Source: Bin87 sp965203985 (lineage in GTDB: Bacteria; Chloroflexota; Dehalococcoidia; Lucifugimonadales; UBA3495). Taken from it: DNA of 64,000 nucleotides. Numbering within the stretch: position 1 is the first letter of the stretch; the number at the start of each line of letters is the position of its first letter. A program made the translations under genes and the position numbers. Below the pieces are notes generated by a model that saw only the letters and a program-made list of their open reading frames with translations, was not told the DNA's origin and did no database searches. Below, one piece after another: positions 25,705-33,564 of the stretch. Location of the stretch: assembly GCA_965203985.1 (NCBI GenBank), contig CBDBDS010000013.1, positions 620,001 to 684,000 on the forward strand, read 5' to 3'.

Positions 25705-25878
25705 CTAGTCAGCCCGCAGGCAAACCAGAACCCGGTCCATCAAAGTCTGAAACATCGGTGCCGCATCCCGCCGGTGATTGAACCGGAACACGTAGGCATC
25801 CAAGTAGCCTTGCAGATGCTTCGGGCTGGCCGCGTGGTGCGCCGCCCCGTCGATACCCCATTTGGTGTTCGACCAAAA
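25705..25878 (-). pseudogene. IS1595-family transposase remnant (C-terminus)
   Basis: In the minus frame 25878 to 25705 the sequence reads FWSNTKWGIDGAAHH, then SPKHLQGYLDAYVFRFNHRR, and ends at TAG. This is the typical end of IS1595/ISXO2-type DDE transposases (a FS-LKRGI-GTYHHVS-KHLQRYL-EF-FRYNRR pattern). The upstream transposase domain is absent, so it is an inactive relic. No terminal inverted repeats were identified. Confidence 0.7.
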
Positions 25879-25922
25879 CCCTCTTCCCCGGGATCACCGG
25901 GCGCGATCAAGGAGGCTATGAC

Positions 25923-26816
25923 ATGGTTACCGTCGGCAGTGGCAAGTACACCTACGAGCAGGTCGAGAACTGGGAGAAGCTGCCCGAGGGATGGCAGTTG
26001 GGGCAAACGGCCATCGTCACCGACTCCGAGGACCGGGTGTATCTCTTCAACCGCGGCGAACACCCGCTGATCGTCCTTGATCGGGACGGCAATTATCTCG
26101 CCTCCTGGGGCGAGGGCGTCCTCACCGACGCCCACGGTATGTTCATCGATGACGACCAGAACCTCTACCTGCCGGTCAAGAACAGCCACGTGGTCCTCAA
26201 GTACGACCCCAAGGGCAACCTGCTGATGACCATGGGCGAGTGGGACAAACCCTCGGACACCGGCTGGTCGGGTAGCTACAGCGACCCGGTGGTCCGGGCG
26301 GCCGGGCCATTCAACAGCCCCAGCGACATCGCCATCTCTCCCGACGGACTGCTGTACATCTCCGACGGCTACGGCAACGCCCGGGTGCACCGGTTCACCG
26401 CCGACGGCGAACATGTGGACTCATGGGGCACGCCGGGAAAGACCGCGCCCGGCGAATTCCACGTCCCCCACGGCGTCTGGGTACACACCGACGGGCGGGT
26501 GTTCGTGGCCGACCGCGAGAACAACCGCATGCAGATCTTCGACTCCGAGGGAAACTTCCTGGAGCAGTGGACGGACCTGGCTCGACCCTGCGACATCTAC
26601 ATCGACGACGATCTGGCGGTGTACGTGCCGGAACTGGACGGTTTCATGTCCATCCTGGACATCAACGGCAACGTCCTGGCCCGCTGGGGCAGCCCCTCGG
26701 ATGCCGGGTGGGGCACTGGCGGCCACGCCGTCTGGGTCGACTCCCACGGCGACATCTACGTGAACCAGAACCTCGAAGGCCAGCGGCTGATCAAGTACCG
26801 CCACGTCGGCGGCTAG
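25923..26816 (+). CDS. NHL-repeat beta-propeller protein (peptidylglycine lyase-like)
   Basis: The 297-residue protein carries about six NHL blades (for example HGMFIDDDQNLYLPV, PSDIAISPDGLLYISDGYGN, HGVWVHTDGRVFVADREN), as in the lyase half of peptidylglycine alpha-amidating enzyme and many bacterial six-bladed propellers. No signal peptide is seen. Bacterial members are often labelled peptidyl-alpha-hydroxyglycine alpha-amidating lyase, but that activity is unproven here. AGGAGGC precedes ATG 25923. It is monocistronic, followed by a repeat. Confidence 0.8.
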   Translation: MVTVGSGKYTYEQVENWEKLPEGWQLGQTAIVTDSEDRVYLFNRGEHPLIVLDRDGNYLASWGEGVLTDAHGMFIDDDQNLYLPVKNSHVVLKYDPKGNLLMTMGEWDKPSDTGWSGSYSDPVVRAAGPFNSPSDIAISPDGLLYISDGYGNARVHRFTADGEHVDSWGTPGKTAPGEFHVPHGVWVHTDGRVFVADRENNRMQIFDSEGNFLEQWTDLARPCDIYIDDDLAVYVPELDGFMSILDINGNVLARWGSPSDAGWGTGGHAVWVDSHGDIYVNQNLEGQRLIKYRHVGG

Positions 26817-26818
26817 GG

Positions 26819-26953
26819 CCTCATGCGTACCCTCTTTCGGGAGTTCGTCAGAAGCAGGATTTGCCGGATTTTGGGATTAGCAGGATTGGACTGGTTAGCG
26901 CTTTCGTGGCGGCATCCTGAAAATCCCATAATCTGGAAAATCCTGCTTCTGAC
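26819..26953. repeat. R2 palindrome with one O-like end
   Basis: A degenerate O end (CTCATGCGTACCC) is followed by R2 arms GTCAGAAGCAGGATTTGCC (26847) and AAATCCTGCTTCTGAC (ending 26953). No matching right O end is seen. Confidence 0.8.
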
Positions 26954-26988
26954 AATTCGCAGGAACGACGGTGTGACCGGGTGAGGCT

Positions 26989-27999
26989 ATGCGCGTCGGT
27001 TATCAGGTCGGCCATGTGGTGCAACGGGACAGCATCGACCATCAGCAACAGTGGCAGAACCACCTGGAGCAGTTCCGGGCCTCGCGCGATGCCGGGTTCG
27101 ACATCTATTGCTGGGGCCACCACTACCTGATCGACCCCTTCCAGCACTTCCAGCCGTGGCCGGTGCTGGCGCGCCTGGCCGCCGAGCCGGGAGACATGAA
27201 ACTGGCCACCTCGGTCCTGTTGTTGCCGTTGCTGAACCCCGTGGACGTTGCCGAGCAGGCGGCGACTCTGGATCACATCGCGGAAGGACGCTTCACCCTG
27301 GGCATCGGGCTGGGTTATCGCCCGGAGGAGTTTGAAGCCTTCGGAACGAAGATGTCCGAGCGCGGCGCCCGCTGCACCGAAGCTCTCGGCCTGATGCGCC
27401 GGCTGTGGACCGACGATGAGGTGACCCACCACGGCCGCTACTACCACGTGACCGGGGCGCGGCCCACCGCCCGGCCCTACCAGAATCCCCATCCCAAGAT
27501 CTGGCAGGCCGCGATGAGCGATCCGGCGGTGCGCCGGGTCGCCCGGGGCGGCGACATCCTCTACGTCGGACCCGCCCAGTCCAACGCCACCATCCGGCGC
27601 CAGATATCGCTGTACCATCAGACCCTGGAGGAGAACGGCCACGAGGTTCCCGAGGACATGGTCATCGTGCGCGAGTTCTTCTGCGCCGCGACCCGCGAGG
27701 AGCTGGAGCGCGCCAGGGTCAACCTGGCCAGGAAGTACGAAGTCTACGCCCAGCACGGTCTCCACGGCACCGACGACGAGCTGACCCGCAAGGTGACCGG
27801 CGACCTGGAAACGCTGATGGACGATACCTTCCTGGTGGGCAGCCCCGAGGAGTGCGTCGAGCAGATCGCCGCCTACCACGAGATGGGGTTCACCGACGTG
27901 GCTATCCGGTTATTCTACCCGGAGATGTCCCAGGCCGAGGTGCTGGAGCATATCGACCTGGTGGGCCACGAGGTCATACCGGCGTTGCACGCCCTGTAG
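26989..27999 (+). CDS. LLM-class flavin-dependent oxidoreductase
   Basis: A 336-residue luciferase-like TIM-barrel oxidoreductase using reduced F420 or FMN. Features include the N-terminal strand MRVGYQVGHV, AEQAATLDHIAEGRFTLGIGLGYRPEEF (the conserved GRF-LG-G loop), ARPYQNPHPKIWQAA, and the C-terminal GSPEECVEQIAAYHEMG. The cofactor cannot be decided; in Chloroflexota both occur. It is the only intact member here; two C-terminal fragments occur at 5683-5850 and 21531-21926. It is monocistronic between repeats. Confidence 0.9.
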   Translation: MRVGYQVGHVVQRDSIDHQQQWQNHLEQFRASRDAGFDIYCWGHHYLIDPFQHFQPWPVLARLAAEPGDMKLATSVLLLPLLNPVDVAEQAATLDHIAEGRFTLGIGLGYRPEEFEAFGTKMSERGARCTEALGLMRRLWTDDEVTHHGRYYHVTGARPTARPYQNPHPKIWQAAMSDPAVRRVARGGDILYVGPAQSNATIRRQISLYHQTLEENGHEVPEDMVIVREFFCAATREELERARVNLARKYEVYAQHGLHGTDDELTRKVTGDLETLMDDTFLVGSPEECVEQIAAYHEMGFTDVAIRLFYPEMSQAEVLEHIDLVGHEVIPALHAL

Positions 28000-28046
28000 T
28001 CCCCCTCCGGGGCTACTATACTTTCCGGCAACGCACTGCCGGGCTG

Positions 28047-28206
28047 GTAATGGTTCAGACTTGCGGGGAATGTGTCATTGCGAGCGCAGCGCGGTAATCT
28101 CGTTGGCGTAGAGTAGTCCTCTGGGGCAGAGGTTGCTGCGGCGGCATCGAGATTGCCACAGCGCAAGCGCCTCGCAATGACAACCCGCTGGATTCTGAAC
28201 ACTTAC
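28047..28206. repeat. M1 MITE-like repeat, copy 3
   Basis: Ends GTAATGGTTCAGAC and TTCTGAACACTTAC enclose a C palindrome (GTCATTGCGAGCGCAGC ... GCGCAAGCGCCTCGCAATGAC). Confidence 0.85.
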
Positions 28207-28284
28207 CCGGGCTGGACCAGCCCAACGGGTTCTGGTGAGATTGTTGACGCCGGCCCGCCACAGCCGATCCACTATGGAGGACGC

Positions 28285-29469
28285 ATGACCACGCAACCGA
28301 CCCTGCTGACCATTGGAGACTACGAAGCCCGGGCCAGGCAGACCATGCCCCAGGCCCTGTTCGACCGGCTGTTCGGCGACCTGGGCGCGCCGGACTGGAT
28401 TACCAACACCACCAACGTCCAGGCCATGAGCGAAGTCAAGCTGCGGCCCCGGATCCTGGTGGACGTAACCGAGCGGGACATGACCACCACCGTCCTGGGC
28501 GAAGAGATCAGCATGCCGGTGATGCTGGCCCCCACGGGCACCCACCAGCGCGCCCACCCCATGGGCGAGTTGGCTTCCACCCGGGCCGCCGGCGGCGCCG
28601 GGACCATCCTGGGGCTCAGCACCGCCTCCAGCTACAGCATCGAGGAAGTAGCCGAGGTTGCCACCAATTCCCTTTGGTTTCAACTCTACTTCTTCGAGAA
28701 CCGGGAGCTGACCGAAATCCTGGTGCGCCGGGCCGAAAACGCGGGCTACAAGGCCATGATGCTCACGGTGGACAACCTGGGCGCCAACTCCCGGGAGCGG
28801 GAGTACCGCTACGCCTACATCCTGGACCAGGAGCGCACCCTGAAGAACTTCCAGGGAATCGAGTTGCCCAACTTGCCCACCCGGGATAATTTCGCCGAGA
28901 GCTTCGAGTCGGGCCTCAACTGGTCCGATCTGGAGTGGCTGCGCTCCATCACCTCGATGCCGCTGGTCATCAAGGGCGTGCAAACCGCCGAGGACGCCCG
29001 GCTTTGCGCCGAGTACGGCTGCGAGGCATTGGTGGTCTCGAACCACGGCGGCCACGCCTTGCAGGGCACCGAAGGCACCATCGAGATGCTGCCCAAGATC
29101 GCAGACGCCGTAGGCGACCGGCTGGAGGTCTATTTCGACGGCGGCGTGCGCAAGGGCGCCGACGTGCTGAAGGCGCTCGCCCTGGGCGCCCGTGCGGTCT
29201 TCGTAGGTCGGCCCATCTTCTGGGGCCTGTCGGTCAACGGCGAGGAGGGGGTCCGCCACTGCCTGGAGATCCTCCGCTCCGAGCTAAGCGTGGCCATGGG
29301 CCTCTGCGGCGTGACCGACGTGAAGCAGGTTGACCGCTCCGTTGCCCAGGACCCGGGCGCGGACACCGTCGGCGGCGCGGTGGGCGAACTGGAGCGCCTG
29401 GCCCGTCTGCTGGACCAGGGCTACATCACCCGCGAGGAGTTCGAGTCGCTGAAGGGCCGGCTCCTGTAA
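28285..29469 (+). CDS. FMN-dependent alpha-hydroxy-acid oxidase with C-terminal SHOCT-like tail
   Basis: The 394-residue enzyme belongs to the glycolate oxidase / lactate oxidase family. The barrel shows MLAPTGTHQRAHPMGE, WFQLYFFENRE (conserved Tyr), LTVDNLGANSRERE, Lys in PLVIKGV, the catalytic His254 in SNHGG, and the FMN-phosphate loop FDGGVRKGADVLKALALGA with VGRPIFWG. Oddly, the position usually occupied by the substrate-carboxylate Arg (H-G-x-R-Q) is His257. The last 29 residues (LERLARLLDQGYITREEFE) look like a SHOCT domain, unusual for this family. GGAGG precedes ATG 28285. Confidence 0.88.
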   Translation: MTTQPTLLTIGDYEARARQTMPQALFDRLFGDLGAPDWITNTTNVQAMSEVKLRPRILVDVTERDMTTTVLGEEISMPVMLAPTGTHQRAHPMGELASTRAAGGAGTILGLSTASSYSIEEVAEVATNSLWFQLYFFENRELTEILVRRAENAGYKAMMLTVDNLGANSREREYRYAYILDQERTLKNFQGIELPNLPTRDNFAESFESGLNWSDLEWLRSITSMPLVIKGVQTAEDARLCAEYGCEALVVSNHGGHALQGTEGTIEMLPKIADAVGDRLEVYFDGGVRKGADVLKALALGARAVFVGRPIFWGLSVNGEEGVRHCLEILRSELSVAMGLCGVTDVKQVDRSVAQDPGADTVGGAVGELERLARLLDQGYITREEFESLKGRLL

Positions 29470-29648
29470 GCCTGATGCGTGCCGGCCGAGACGGGCGATC
29501 GCGAAACGTGTCGCGGCACCGAAGCAGGCCACCCCGAATTTACAGGGGCGATGGTTATCTCAACATACCCCTCCTTTTGGGGTAATATGACGCTCGCAAC
29601 GACACCATTGGAAAGCCAACCCATCGCGAGGCAATACCGATATGCCCC

Positions 29649-29784
29649 TTACGCGTACCCGGTTTCGCCCGCTTCGTCATTGCGAGCGAAGCGCGGCAAT
29701 CTCGTCAGGGCAGCGGACGCCGCCGCGGGAACGAGATCGCCGCGTCGCTACGCTCCTCGCGATGACAAACCGAGTACGCGTGAG
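29649..29784. repeat. Composite repeat: O ends around a C palindrome
   Basis: Left TTACGCGTACCCGGTTT and right AAACCGAGTACGCGTGAG enclose GTCATTGCGAGCGAAGC...CGCTCCTCGCGATGAC. It ends about 40 bases before the next gene. Confidence 0.82.
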
Positions 29785-29826
29785 CGATATGCCCACGATA
29801 CGCATCAAACGAAAGGAAGTGCAGCT

Positions 29827-30246
29827 ATGGTAGCAGCCGATGACCGCATACTCCTGGACTGGGATGCCCTGGAGGTCGGCGAGACCTTCGAGACGTACCA
29901 GTACCTCCTCACCCAGGACATGATAGATACCTACCGCCAGGGAGTGATGGACCCGGAGGCCAGCTTCCCGACCATCTCCCACAAGGTCGATGTCAAGCAG
30001 TACAACGCCAAGTACCGGGACGCCGGTTCGGTCAACGCCCGCTGCGCGTTCTACTGCTATAACCCGCCCGTGGCCGGCAAGACCATCACCGTGCGGGCGT
30101 GGATCGCCGACAAGTACCTGCGCCGGGGCAAGAATTACATCGTCACCGAGGCGGTTTCGGTTGACGAAGACGGCCGGCTCATCGACCGCGTGATCACCCA
30201 CGAGCTCAAGCAGCCCACGGAGGTCGGCAAGAAATGGGGAGGCTAG
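29827..30246 (+). CDS. MaoC-like hot-dog protein, subunit 1
   Basis: A 139-residue hot-dog fold protein resembling MaoC-type hydratase halves: DWDALEVGETFETYQYLLTQDMIDTYRQG, then NARCAFYCYNPP and GKTITVRAWIADKYLRRGKNYI. GAAAGGAAG precedes ATG 29827. It overlaps the next MaoC-like gene by 13 bases. Two-gene MaoC pairs commonly make a heteromeric (R)-specific enoyl-CoA hydratase, with one half carrying the catalytic Asp/His; the catalytic half cannot be assigned with certainty here. Confidence 0.75.
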   Translation: MVAADDRILLDWDALEVGETFETYQYLLTQDMIDTYRQGVMDPEASFPTISHKVDVKQYNAKYRDAGSVNARCAFYCYNPPVAGKTITVRAWIADKYLRRGKNYIVTEAVSVDEDGRLIDRVITHELKQPTEVGKKWGG

Positions 30247-30686
30247 TACGCGCCTACGAGGTGGGGGACGAACTGCCCCCATTGATGAAGGAAATGACCC
30301 AGGAGGCCATCAACCTGTTCGAGGGCAGTTCCGGCGATCTGGAAGCCTCCCAGTTCACCGACGAGGAGACCGCTCGCGAGACCCTGGGAACCGAGGGCAC
30401 GGTGGCGTCGGGCCGGATGTCACTGTCTTTCGCCCTGGAACTGCTGCGCCGTTACTTCGGCAGCGACGTGTTCAACCACAGCGGGACCGTCGACCTGAGG
30501 TTCCTGCGGCCGGTCCGCCCGGGCGACACCATCACCTTCACGGGGGCGGTAACCGGCGTGAGCCGCGAGGTGAACGGCAGCCGGGTATCGGTGGACATCA
30601 AGGTCGAGAACCAGCGCGGCGATACCACCGGCGTCGGCCAGGGCAGCGCGGTGGTCCCCAACGCCTTCCTCCCCCAGGACGAGTAA
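30234..30686 (+). CDS. MaoC-like dehydratase, subunit 2
   Basis: A 150-residue hot-dog protein: YEVGDELPPLMKEMTQE at the N-terminus, GRMSLSFALELLRRYFG (helix), and LRFLRPVRPGDTITFTGAV, the RPVxxGDTxxxxGxV signature of MaoC dehydratases. It is translated from ATG 30234, overlapping the preceding gene in another frame. Together with that gene and the following short-chain dehydrogenase it suggests an acyl-CoA or hydroxyacyl processing cluster. Confidence 0.82.
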   Translation: MGRLVRAYEVGDELPPLMKEMTQEAINLFEGSSGDLEASQFTDEETARETLGTEGTVASGRMSLSFALELLRRYFGSDVFNHSGTVDLRFLRPVRPGDTITFTGAVTGVSREVNGSRVSVDIKVENQRGDTTGVGQGSAVVPNAFLPQDE

Positions 30687-30693
30687 CCCTCGC

Positions 30694-30865
30694 GTAACTG
30701 TTCAGAGTTATGGGGAAGGTGTCATTGCGAGCCCGTACTTGATACGGGGACGGCAATCCCGTTGGCGCAAGGGAGTCCTTCGAGGCAGACGTTGTTGCCA
30801 CCGCGTCGAGATTGCCACGGTGTAAGCGCCTCGCAATGACAACCTCCTGAATTGTGAACAGTTAC
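30694..30865. repeat. M1 MITE-like repeat, copy 4
   Basis: Well-preserved ends GTAACTGTTCAGAG (30694) and TTGTGAACAGTTAC (to 30865). The inside carries the C palindrome, with an extra CCCGTACTTGATACGGGGA insert on the left arm that also occurs in copy 1. Confidence 0.88.
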
Positions 30866-30890
30866 ACACCCGCCGGAAAGGTGAAGCAAA

Positions 30891-31668
30891 ATGCAACTGG
30901 AAGGTAAAGTCGCCTTGGTGACCGGAGGGGGCCGCGGCTTGGGCCGCTCCATGGCATTGACCTACGCCCGCGAGGGCGCAGACGTCGCCATCGTAGCCCG
31001 CACTCCCTCGGAGCTGGACGCGGTCGGTTCCGAAATTCGCGCCCTGGGCCGCCGCGCCCACACGGTCAACGCCGAGCTGACCACCGGCGAGGGCGCCAAC
31101 CGGGCCGCCCGGGAGACCATCAGCGAACTGGGCAAGATCGATATCCTGGTCAACAACGTCGGCGGATATCGCCTCTTCACCAACGACCTGACCCACGCCG
31201 TAACCGTCCTGGACATCACCGAAGAGGAGTGGCGGCGGGTGATGGAATCGAACCTGACCACCACCTTCATGACCTGCAAGGCCGTCCTGCCGCACATGAT
31301 GGAGCGCGGCAGCGGCGTCATCGTCAACCTGACCTCGATGAACGTAGCTCGCCGGGGCCGGCCAGGCATCCTACGGAGCCGCCAAGGCCGCGGTGGAGCG
31401 TCTCAGCGAGTCGCTGGCCGACGAGGTGAAGGACTTCGGCATCGCCGTCAACATCCTCGACCCCGGCTGGAACCTGACCCGGCCCAACGACGACTACGAC
31501 GACGAAGTGCACAAGCGCATGAGGCTGCCCGACGACATCGCCGAAGTTGCCGTGTTCCTGGCCCTGCAGACCCCGGCAACCATGACCGGGCAGTTGGTCT
31601 CTGCCGCCGAATACGACGAAGAGCATGGTATCGAGCGGCTTTCAGCCTACGACCGGCTCCACGCCTAG
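30891..31668 (+). pseudogene. Short-chain dehydrogenase/reductase, frameshifted
   Basis: The N-terminal part is a normal SDR: cofactor motif TGGGRGLG (residues about 11-18), ILVNNVGG, and the catalytic Ser region IVNLTSMN. The frame shifts near 31355-31370 in a GGGGCCGGCCAGG run. The remainder, with the active-site YGAAK, ADEVKDFGIAVNILDPG and the C-terminal strand, continues in the next frame to TAG 31666-31668. Removing one base restores a full-length SDR of about 258 residues. It is either a genuine frameshift or a sequencing error. GAAAGGTGAAGC precedes ATG. Confidence 0.8.
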
Positions 31669-31687
31669 CGTCCATGGGAGGATCACG

Positions 31688-31870
31688 ATGACCATGCTGC
31701 CGCCACCACATCATCCGGAAGAGCACCTGATGCACGCCCGAACTCAGCGCAAGCTGGAGGAGGATGCGAAGAGGAGCCGAAAGGTAAGCACGGGCGATGT
31801 GGTCCTGCTGTCGGTATTGGCCTTCGCGGCAACGGCAGTAATCGCCCTGGCGGTCCTCGTGTTGTTCTGA
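31688..31870 (+). CDS. Small single-pass membrane protein (60 aa)
   Basis: Sixty residues: a His/Pro-rich start (MLPPPHHPEEH), a basic middle and one C-terminal membrane helix (about 37-60, VVLLSVLAFAATAVIALAVLVLF). GGGAGG lies 6 bases before ATG 31688. It overlaps no neighbour and sits between the SDR and amidohydrolase genes. Function unknown. Confidence 0.5.
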   Translation: MTMLPPPHHPEEHLMHARTQRKLEEDAKRSRKVSTGDVVLLSVLAFAATAVIALAVLVLF

Positions 31871-31954
31871 AAGGAGCGGCTACACCTGACACCGGGTTCG
31901 GATCCAGCCGGTACCGGGAAGGGAACCAGACGACACACGATAAAGGAGGAGGCG

Positions 31955-33247
31955 ATGAGCACCAACGGGACACAGACCACGATAATCCGCAACGGCACAC
32001 TCATTGACGCGACGGGTCAGCCGGCGGCTCCGAACGACGCGGTGGTGATCCAGGGCAACCGCATCCTCAGCGTCGGCGCGGTGCCTCCCCAGGTCAACGT
32101 CGAGGACCGGGAGCACGTGGAGACCATCGACGCCACGGGCCGGTGGATCATGCCGGGCCTGATCGAAGGCCACTGCCACCTGTCCTTCGGGCAGCCGGCC
32201 ATGCCCGGGCTGAACGTCGCCCGTGGAACCACCAGCCCCGAGTTCTCCACCATCCGGGCCGCCCGGAACGCCCGCGAGGTGCTGCGCTCCGGCGTGACCG
32301 GCCTGTCCATCCCCGGCGGCACCTGGTTCATCGACGTGGCGCTGCGGGAGGCGATCAACGCCGGCCTGATTGAGGGTCCGCGCATCTACTGCGCCGGCCG
32401 GTTCATCGTCACCTACGGCAGCATCGCCGACAACGAACCGTCGTGGATGGGCACACCGGAGCACGTCAACGGCGTGCTCGCCAACTCGGTGTCCGAGATG
32501 ATCACCGAGGTGCGCCGCCAGTGCAAGCACGGCGTGGACTTCATCAAGATGGCCGACAGCACCTGGGGTGATTTCCAGACCATCTCCAAGGAAGAACTCG
32601 AAGCCGTGGTCGGTGAGGCCCACCGCCGCAACGCCCGCATCACCATCCACTCGCGCGGGTCCGACTCCACCCGCGCCGCCGCCGAGGCCGGCGTGGACTG
32701 GATCATGCACGCCGACCTGGCCACCGAGGCCGACCTGGAGGTCGTGGCCGAAAACGACGTCCGCATCATGCCGACGATTACCTTTCTCAAGCACGCCGTG
32801 GAGGTCGGGCGGGAGTTTGGCCGGAGCGACCAGGAAGTTGACCAGATCAAGTACAACCTTGAGGGCGGCTTCAATATGCTCCAGCAGGCCCGCTCCATGG
32901 GCGTGAAGGTGCTGTGCGGCACCGACAGCGGCAACTCCCCGCTGATGCCCTACGGCGAACTCCACGCTAACGAGATGGAAATCATGGTCAAGTACGGCGG
33001 CTACACTCCCATGGAAGCCATCGTCGCCAACACCCGGGACAACGCCTTCGCCGTCGGTTTGGAGGGCGAACTGGGCACCATTGAGCCCGGCAGGTTGGCC
33101 GACATCCTGATCCTGGACAAAGACCCCCTGGCCGACGTCAGCGTGCTGCAAAAGGGCAAGCATCTCTCCGCCATCATCAAGGATGGCAAGCAGGTGAACC
33201 TGAACGCGCTCGCGGACGACCACCTGGTAGCGCTGGCGGCGGACTGA
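31955..33247 (+). CDS. Amidohydrolase (imidazolonepropionase-like)
   Basis: A 430-residue metal-dependent hydrolase of the amidohydrolase superfamily. The metal ligands are readable: H73-C-H75 in EGHCHLS, Lys198 in FIKMAD (bridging carbamylated Lys), His232 in ITIHSRG, His252 in WIMHAD, and Asp324 in GTDSG. The C-terminal small domain ends GTIEPGRLADILILDKDPLADV. This set matches the imidazolonepropionase/prolidase-like branch. Substrate unknown. AAAGGAGGAGGCG precedes ATG 31955. Cytoplasmic, with no signal peptide. Confidence 0.9.
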   Translation: MSTNGTQTTIIRNGTLIDATGQPAAPNDAVVIQGNRILSVGAVPPQVNVEDREHVETIDATGRWIMPGLIEGHCHLSFGQPAMPGLNVARGTTSPEFSTIRAARNAREVLRSGVTGLSIPGGTWFIDVALREAINAGLIEGPRIYCAGRFIVTYGSIADNEPSWMGTPEHVNGVLANSVSEMITEVRRQCKHGVDFIKMADSTWGDFQTISKEELEAVVGEAHRRNARITIHSRGSDSTRAAAEAGVDWIMHADLATEADLEVVAENDVRIMPTITFLKHAVEVGREFGRSDQEVDQIKYNLEGGFNMLQQARSMGVKVLCGTDSGNSPLMPYGELHANEMEIMVKYGGYTPMEAIVANTRDNAFAVGLEGELGTIEPGRLADILILDKDPLADVSVLQKGKHLSAIIKDGKQVNLNALADDHLVALAAD

Positions 33248-33302
33248 AGAACGACGGTTGCAACTGATTTCCGGCCGTCCGCGGGGCAGACCGGTCGTAA
33301 AC

Positions 33303-33507
33303 GCCAGATGCAGGATTTACGGGATTCTATGATTTGCCAGGATGGAGAGTAAGTGTTCAGAATCCATGAGGTTGTCATTGCGAGGCGCTTGCGCCGTGGC
33401 AATCTCGACGCCGTAGCCGCAACGTCTGCCCCAAAGGACTCCCCGGCGCCAACGAGATTGCCGCGCTGCGCTCGCAATGACACTTCCCCGCAGCTCTGAA
33501 CAGTTAC
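33303..33507. repeat. R2 half-copy interrupted by M1 copy 5
   Basis: An R2 left half (GCAGGATTTACGGGATTC, 33303-33347) is cut by an M1 unit 33348-33507 with ends GTAAGTGTTCAGA and CTCTGAACAGTTAC in the reverse orientation to copies 1-4. The R2 right half is missing. Confidence 0.82.
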
Positions 33508-33564
33508 GACTAACCCCGCCGCGCGTCGCGCCGTCATGCAATGTCCGGCTCGCGGGGTAGCCCA

